Origin: Flavobacteriaceae bacterium
GTDB taxonomy: Bacteria; Bacteroidota; Bacteroidia; Flavobacteriales; Flavobacteriaceae
Assembly: GCA_031277535.1 (NCBI GenBank)
Contig: JAITMD010000021.1
Coordinates: forward strand, 273,167 to 337,166
Reading direction: 5' to 3'
DNA length: 64,000 nt
In this document: positions 59,582 to 64,000 of the stretch, one piece after another
How the letters are laid out: each line of letters begins with the position of its first letter
Numbering within the stretch: position 1 is the first letter of the stretch
Translations under genes and position numbers: made by a program
The notes under the pieces: generated by a model
Told to the model about the DNA's origin: nothing
The model's input: the letters and a program-made list of their open reading frames with translations, nothing else
The model's database searches: none

Positions 59582-60952
59582 ATGGCAAAGAAACCGGGTA
59601 TTCCAAAAGGAACAAGAGATTTTTCTCCAATCGAAGTAGCAAGAAGACAATATATCATGCAAACAATTCGACATGGATTCGAAAAATTTGGTTTCCATCC
59701 TATTGAGACACCTTCTTTTGAAAATCTTGATACTTTGCTTGGTAAATATGGTGAAGAAGGAGATCGTTTGATTTTTAAAATATTAAACTCTGGAGACTAT
59801 TTGAGTAAAGTTGATGAAACAGTGTTAGAAAGCAAAAATAGTTTAAAGCTGACGAATCAAATTTCAGAAAAAGCATTGCGTTATGATTTGACAGTACCAT
59901 TTGCAAGATACGTTGTAATGCATCAAAATGAATTAGAGTTTCCTTTTAAGCGTTATCAAATGCAACCTGTATGGCGTGCAGATCGACCTCAAAAAGGAAG
60001 ATATAGAGAATTTTATCAATGTGATGCAGATGTTATTGGTTCAAAATCACTTTGGCAAGAGGTAGAGTTCGTGACATTGTATGATAGAGTGTTTACGGCA
60101 TTAGGTGTACATGGAGTTACTATTAAATTAAATAATAGAAAGATATTAGCAGGTATTGCTGAGGTAATTGATGCAAGTGATAAATTAATTGACTTTACAG
60201 TAGCCTTAGATAAGTTAGATAAAATAGGGGAAGAAGGAGTAAAAGCTGAAATGATTGAAAAAGGTATTGCAGCAGAGGCTATTGCCAAAGTACAAGCATT
60301 ATTCAATTTTACAGGTACTTTCGACGAAAAGTTAGCACAACTACGTGTTATGTTGGCGTCTTCAGAAGAAGGGTTGAAAGGGGTAGAAGAATTAGCTTTT
60401 GTAGGGAAAGAAGTAGAAAAAATAGGAATGCAAACAGCTAAGTTGAACTTAGATGTAACCTTAGCTCGTGGTCTTAATTACTATACAGGTGCTATTTTCG
60501 AAATTGGAGCACCAAAAACAGTACAATTAGGTTCTATTGGTGGCGGTGGTCGTTATGATGATCTTACTGGAATTTTTGGATTAAAGGATATGAGTGGAGT
60601 AGGTATTTCTTTTGGGTTAGATCGTATCTATTTAGTAATGGAAGAATTGAACTTATTCCCAGAAACAGTTAGCTCGGCTTCAAAAGTAATGTTCTTGAAT
60701 ATGGGAGAAGAGGAGATGAGCTACGGTGTGCAAGCTGTTATGAAATTAAGAGATGCAGGTATTCGTACAGAGGTATATCCTGATAAAGCGAAAGTAGGAA
60801 AACAGTTCCAGTTTGCAGATAAGAAAGGTATTCCTTTTGTAGTGTTAGTAGGATCAGAAGAAATGGCTAATCAGAAATATACTCTAAAAGAATTAGCATC
60901 AGGAGAACAAGAAGTTTTATCATTAGAAGAACTTATTGTTAAGCTAAAATAA
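59582..60952 (+). CDS. hisS: Histidine--tRNA ligase
   Basis: This 456-residue class II aminoacyl-tRNA synthetase begins MAKKPGIPKGTRDFSPIE. Motif 2 is PVWRADRPQKGRYREFYQCDADV, the HisA-box is LARGLNYYTGAIFEIG, and motif 3 is GGGRYDDLTGIFG...GVGISFGLDRIYLV. The C-terminal anticodon-binding domain covers the last 90 residues. It is slightly longer than E. coli HisRS (424). A terminator follows. Confidence 0.97.
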   Translation: MAKKPGIPKGTRDFSPIEVARRQYIMQTIRHGFEKFGFHPIETPSFENLDTLLGKYGEEGDRLIFKILNSGDYLSKVDETVLESKNSLKLTNQISEKALRYDLTVPFARYVVMHQNELEFPFKRYQMQPVWRADRPQKGRYREFYQCDADVIGSKSLWQEVEFVTLYDRVFTALGVHGVTIKLNNRKILAGIAEVIDASDKLIDFTVALDKLDKIGEEGVKAEMIEKGIAAEAIAKVQALFNFTGTFDEKLAQLRVMLASSEEGLKGVEELAFVGKEVEKIGMQTAKLNLDVTLARGLNYYTGAIFEIGAPKTVQLGSIGGGGRYDDLTGIFGLKDMSGVGISFGLDRIYLVMEELNLFPETVSSASKVMFLNMGEEEMSYGVQAVMKLRDAGIRTEVYPDKAKVGKQFQFADKKGIPFVVLVGSEEMANQKYTLKELASGEQEVLSLEELIVKLK

Positions 60953-60977
60953 AGAATCAATAACATTGATATTTAAG

Positions 60978-61010
60978 AGGTATGTGTTTATTTACACATA
61001 CCTTTTTTTA
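60978..61010 (+). terminator. Terminator of hisS
   Basis: Arms AGGTATGTGT (60978-60987) and ACACATACCT (60994-61003), then a T-run. The space from 61011 to 61387 holds no supported feature. Confidence 0.87.
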
Positions 61011-61387
61011 TGTACATGAAGTGGAAAAAGCATTTTTTTGTACAAGCCAGGTCAATGTAGAGATAGCAATGCATTGCATCCACTATCTCGTATTTCTACA
61101 AATAAATAAGGCAATAGTAAGGATAAGTTGCAGTTGTTTTCTATAATTGCAGAGTTATGCAGGCTTATATTATTGTTGATGATACTTCCCTCACATTTCC
61201 TAAAAAAATAGTAAAACCTTCTAATTGTAATTTATACAATAGTATAGGGGGTAAAAAGATGAAAATTTAAAAAGACAATAAACGATTAAGTCTTATTTCA
61301 TTAAAAACTTTCTCTAATTGCTGATATAACTCATTTTTTACTAAATGTTATTTTGTAATTTTATGTTGTTATAAAAAAAGAAAAGAT

Positions 61388-62194
61388 ATGGCAAGTAAGA
61401 AGTTAGGAAATAAACCGAAGATGATGATGTTTAGATTATTGTTTGAGCACAAACCTGTTTTGGATTTAGAAGCAGTACATAGAGAACTGCAAAAAGTATT
61501 TCCGAATGTGCAGTTTGCTTCTGAGGCGAATGTGTTTACTTTTCCTGATTGTGAAACAGAATTTAAAGAAGGTATTGTACCTGCACAATGTGTAGTAATG
61601 CACGCAGAAGACGACAGTGTAAAAAAAATAGACGACAAATATAGAGAGCAAAATTGGCATTGGAATGAAGCAAATGAAGCATTGAACAAATGTAAATACG
61701 AAGTATTGGTAACAGACTTTTTGAGTAGAAGTTTAGAGCCTCGAGTACGTATTGTATTAATGCAACAAATGCTTTATGCATTAGTAAAAGTTGCTCAACC
61801 AACAGTAATTGTATCTGAACATGCAGAGAAGTTAATTGATCCTGTGGTTTTTGTAGAAGATTGCAAAGATGTTAATTATGTTGCATTAGATGCTATGATA
61901 AACGTTCGTTTGTTCAATGTAGATCAACCAGAATATCCAAGTTTTTTAATGGATACAGTTGGACTACATGCTTTGGGAATTTCTGATTTTCAAATCTTCT
62001 TTAATCAAGAAGATTATTTAGATCAAGTAGCTGTGCGTTTATGGGATTATGCATACTATTTAATGGAAGCAGGTGATGTTATCGAAGATGGGCATACTAT
62101 AGAGGGATTAGAAGTTGGTTCCAAGTGGAATTGTAGTAAAGTATTTGCTGATACACAACCCAGACGTACTGTTATTTCTGTAGAAATGGAATAG
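61388..62194 (+). CDS. DUF4261 domain protein
   Basis: This 268-residue cytoplasmic protein with no TM begins MASKKLGNKPKMMMFRLLFEHKPVLD. The C-terminal third has the DUF4261 signature SFLMDTVGLHALGISDFQIFF. The N-terminal part PDCETEFKEGIVPAQCVVMH may be a separate alpha/beta domain. The function of DUF4261 is unknown. Some members sit near secretion or polymorphic toxin loci, but none is seen here. The next two genes on the same strand are also of unknown function. Confidence 0.78.
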   Translation: MASKKLGNKPKMMMFRLLFEHKPVLDLEAVHRELQKVFPNVQFASEANVFTFPDCETEFKEGIVPAQCVVMHAEDDSVKKIDDKYREQNWHWNEANEALNKCKYEVLVTDFLSRSLEPRVRIVLMQQMLYALVKVAQPTVIVSEHAEKLIDPVVFVEDCKDVNYVALDAMINVRLFNVDQPEYPSFLMDTVGLHALGISDFQIFFNQEDYLDQVAVRLWDYAYYLMEAGDVIEDGHTIEGLEVGSKWNCSKVFADTQPRRTVISVEME

Positions 62195-62275
62195 CTTTTA
62201 TAGTATAGATTGTTTATTATGGCTCTTATTGGCGATAAAAGAGAATTATGTGATAGGCTAATGTGATTTTAGTCG

Positions 62276-62283
62276 TATTTTTG
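62276..62283 (+). promoter_or_regulatory. -7 box (TATTTTTG) of the unknown gene at 62319
   Basis: TATTTTTG matches TAnnTTTG, 35 bases before the ATG at 62319. It separates this gene from the DUF4261 gene. Confidence 0.45.
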
Positions 62284-62318
62284 CCAACTATTTTAAATTT
62301 ACTTAAGGATTGAGGTTT

Positions 62319-62798
62319 ATGCAAGAGGAAAAAACAAATGTTATTTTATTTATTGATAATTATTCAGCTAATGAGAAACATCATTTGGAGGTAGCATGGA
62401 ATGGAAAGTTTGGAGCTAAATTTAAAGATGAGAATTATTTTTTCAGATTACAAGTGGCAGAAGCTGTTTGTGAAAGAATTGAAACAGTTAATATAGACCT
62501 GATTCATGAGTTATTTATGACTTTAGGTCGTGTCGCACAGTTGAATTTTAGTGTTTATAAAAATTATCATATGTTGACTCAGGAACTTTTAGAAAGAGGG
62601 GGACATATTTACTTATTCGATTATGTTTGTGTGGCACACATTTCTTTTGATACTTTTTTAAGTACAGCTAATATTAGATTATCCAGTGAACGTAAAAAAG
62701 AAATCCTTGCTTATTTTGATTATTTAAAGAAAGAAGAAACTAATTTAGAGAATCAAAAACTTTTAGCAGATCATATTAGAAGTCGTTTTGTAGAGTAA
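62319..62798 (+). CDS. Hypothetical cytoplasmic protein
   Basis: This protein has 159 residues from the ATG at 62319. A TTG at 62310 begins a longer frame but is less likely. There is no signal peptide or TM. It is mixed alpha/beta with many charged residues: NVILFIDNYSANEKHHLEVAWNGKFGAKF at the start and KKEILAYFDYLKKEETNLE near the end. I do not recognise a family. Confidence 0.65.
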   Translation: MQEEKTNVILFIDNYSANEKHHLEVAWNGKFGAKFKDENYFFRLQVAEAVCERIETVNIDLIHELFMTLGRVAQLNFSVYKNYHMLTQELLERGGHIYLFDYVCVAHISFDTFLSTANIRLSSERKKEILAYFDYLKKEETNLENQKLLADHIRSRFVE

Positions 62799-62947
62799 AA
62801 CTTCCTGTTGATTACTCAAAGAAGATAGAATCGCTTTTCATCTACTTTGTCCTTAATACTATATTTAGCTACTATATCTTTTTAAAAACGAATAACTTTG
62901 AAGAAGATATAGTACCCAATGGATGACATAATTCTAAATACAAATAT

Positions 62948-63508
62948 ATGATACCACAAAGACTTTTTGTATTAATATTTGCAGTATGCCTATTTGTCGC
63001 TTGTGAAAAAAGTGAAAAAGATGTTGCTAATTTTTCAAAGGAAATTACCCAATACTTAATAAATCAGGATTCCTTGAGTTTGTATAATAAACAAATGAAT
63101 GGCGAAATATCAGGGCGTTTTGGTTTGTTGGATAATTTAACTACCGAAGATACTCCACAATCTCCAGAAGATTTTATTCAAATTAGTAAAGAAAATTATG
63201 ACAAGAAGAAAGAACAACAATTAAAGTGGTATGGTAATCTAACATATCAATTTAAAGACTCTTTTGATTCCAATATAAAATCGTATGAAGTTGAAAATAT
63301 AAAATTAGAAGAAGAAAAAGAGGTTCAAGATATGTTATCAACATATTTAAAAAAGAAAAATAGCATTAGGTTATATAGTATTAGGTTAAAAATAATAACA
63401 GAATCTGGTTCTAAGTATATTTTTAAACCAGGGTTAGTGATTGTTCTTGATAATAAAATGTATTACGATACAAGAGGATACACATTGGAAAAAGAACCTA
63501 AGAACTAA
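62948..63508 (+). CDS. Lipoprotein of unknown function
   Basis: This 186-residue protein has a lipoprotein signal peptide MIPQRLFVLIFAVCLFVACE with C19 as the lipidated residue. The mature part is mainly polar and Lys/Glu-rich with YKIYxxRLKIIT-like beta strands near the C-terminus (SIRLYSIRLKIITESGSKYIF). No family recognised. It is a single gene with a hairpin downstream. Confidence 0.65.
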   Translation: MIPQRLFVLIFAVCLFVACEKSEKDVANFSKEITQYLINQDSLSLYNKQMNGEISGRFGLLDNLTTEDTPQSPEDFIQISKENYDKKKEQQLKWYGNLTYQFKDSFDSNIKSYEVENIKLEEEKEVQDMLSTYLKKKNSIRLYSIRLKIITESGSKYIFKPGLVIVLDNKMYYDTRGYTLEKEPKN

Positions 63509-64000
63509 TATATTTTTGTTTCAGAATTGTTTTGATTGATGATACCTAATATAGGTATATTAAATCAACTAAGATTAGTAAACCGATAACGTGAGTTGTC
63601 GGTTTTTTTATTTCTTACCTATTTCAACCTTCTTATTATCCTATAGTAGCAGAACTCAATATCTTTACCTTTCAGAAAAAGCGTACCACTTTTTCTGTTT
63701 TTTGTACCTAATATATAGGTGTCAATGTATTCCCCACACCCATTTCTCCACCCCATTTCACATTTTTTCTACCACAATTAACCTTTAAAGAAGAAAAAAA
63801 CACAAAACCCACCAACTTTTTCACTCCACCTTTTCACTCAAACGTCTAAGAATTAGCTTTCTAACAAAAACAAGAAGAACTATCTACCTTGTTTCACGCC
63901 CCAATTTACGGGAGTTGAATTAGATTTGTTCGGGATTCGTAGGGGTATAGATAGGGAATAGTTGGGAAAAAGGGCCATTTGTCGAAGCAAACTGCAACAA
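63509..64000. other. Gene-free end of window with palindromes and polypyrimidine tract
   Basis: No credible gene. It holds a 7-3-7 palindrome ATACCTA-ATA-TAGGTAT (63542-63558), a related ACCTA-ATATA-TAGGT (63706-63720), and a hairpin terminator (63579-63608). From about 63610 to 63850 the plus strand is C/T-rich. GGGATTCGTAGGGGTA (63932-63947) nearly repeats the word at 9902-9917. Confidence 0.6.
63579..63608 (+). terminator. Terminator of the last lipoprotein gene
   Basis: Arms AAACCGATAAC and GTTGTCGGTTT with one T-G wobble and loop GTGA, followed by a run of seven T (63603-63609). Confidence 0.82.

Noticed and set aside
63591..63788. 65-residue open frame in the terminal gene-free region
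   Set aside because: It begins inside a terminator hairpin and consists mainly of Phe, Ser, Leu, Tyr and Cys from a polypyrimidine tract.
1..64000. tRNA, rRNA, CRISPR, insertion sequence or prophage features
   Set aside because: I looked through the longer intergenic regions for T-loop motifs, regular direct repeats, transposase or integrase genes and terminal inverted repeats and found none I could support.

Overview
This window is an AT-rich chromosomal segment from a member of the Bacteroidota, most likely the family Flavobacteriaceae and probably close to Myroides. The genus is an inference from overall protein similarity as I remember it, not from a search. Supporting signs are the -7 promoter box TAnnTTTG upstream of many genes, short A-rich leaders without strong Shine-Dalgarno sequences, a 950-residue CarB, an azurin lipoprotein, a YpdA-type bacillithiol disulfide reductase, and many SPII lipoproteins. 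I see no tRNA, rRNA, CRISPR array, transposase, integrase or phage gene. Most of the window is ordinary housekeeping and transport DNA.

Layout. 1-2.9 kb: the end of valS, a TatD-type hydrolase, tcdA, and an NAD(P)-binding Rossmann protein. 3-5.4 kb: two tandem aromatic amino acid permeases. 5.6-7 kb: a Fur-family regulator convergent with ypdA. 7.2-9.4 kb: three periplasmic lipoproteins (YceI-like, azurin, unknown), each with its own terminator. 9.4-10.2 kb is gene-free. 10.2-11.8 kb: a DJ-1/PfpI protein and nadC.

11.8-21.7 kb is the most unusual part. It holds six paralogous zinc-ribbon membrane proteins in a row, one of them a short ribbon-plus-TM version, and a decayed relic of another copy. 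They are followed by an SPFH-SHOCT protein, a small two-TM protein and a YihY-type membrane protein. All six proteins have cysteines at residues 10, 13, 28 and 31 and one TM segment at about residues 61-90. The five long ones carry a divergent C-terminal domain of about 350 residues, predicted to lie outside the cytoplasm. The combination of zinc-ribbon TM proteins with an SPFH protein resembles the Bacillus YdjG/YdjH/YdjI membrane-stress module, without a PspA here. It is my main candidate for an undescribed system.

21.7-30.8 kb: a DUF2147 protein, nhaA, an ABC-F ATPase, and an export operon (TolC, HlyD, two ABC-2 permeases) without its own ATPase. 30.9-40.9 kb: a secreted or lipid-anchored hypothetical, PPK2, a beta-barrel protein, a MATE pump, meaB, an Fsr-like MFS transporter, mgtE, rmuC and a secreted hypothetical. 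41-46.9 kb: carB, rpmH, an LTA-synthase-like sulfatase-fold enzyme and a 2[4Fe-4S] ferredoxin. 47-50.6 kb: an acyl-CoA reductase, serC and a SerA-like protein whose catalytic Arg and His are replaced, then a small hypothetical. 50.9-57.3 kb: an ElaA-type GNAT, a TonB-dependent receptor with a PepSY protein (iron uptake), a second MATE pump and truC. 57.3-63.5 kb: a membrane hypothetical, a MacB-like permease, hisS, a DUF4261 protein, an unknown cytoplasmic protein and a lipoprotein. The last 0.5 kb is gene-free.

Neighbouring genes are often convergent and share bidirectional terminators. Three of these are very long, nearly perfect palindromes. Several apparent upstream TTG starts lie inside -7 promoter boxes, so the downstream ATG is used here.
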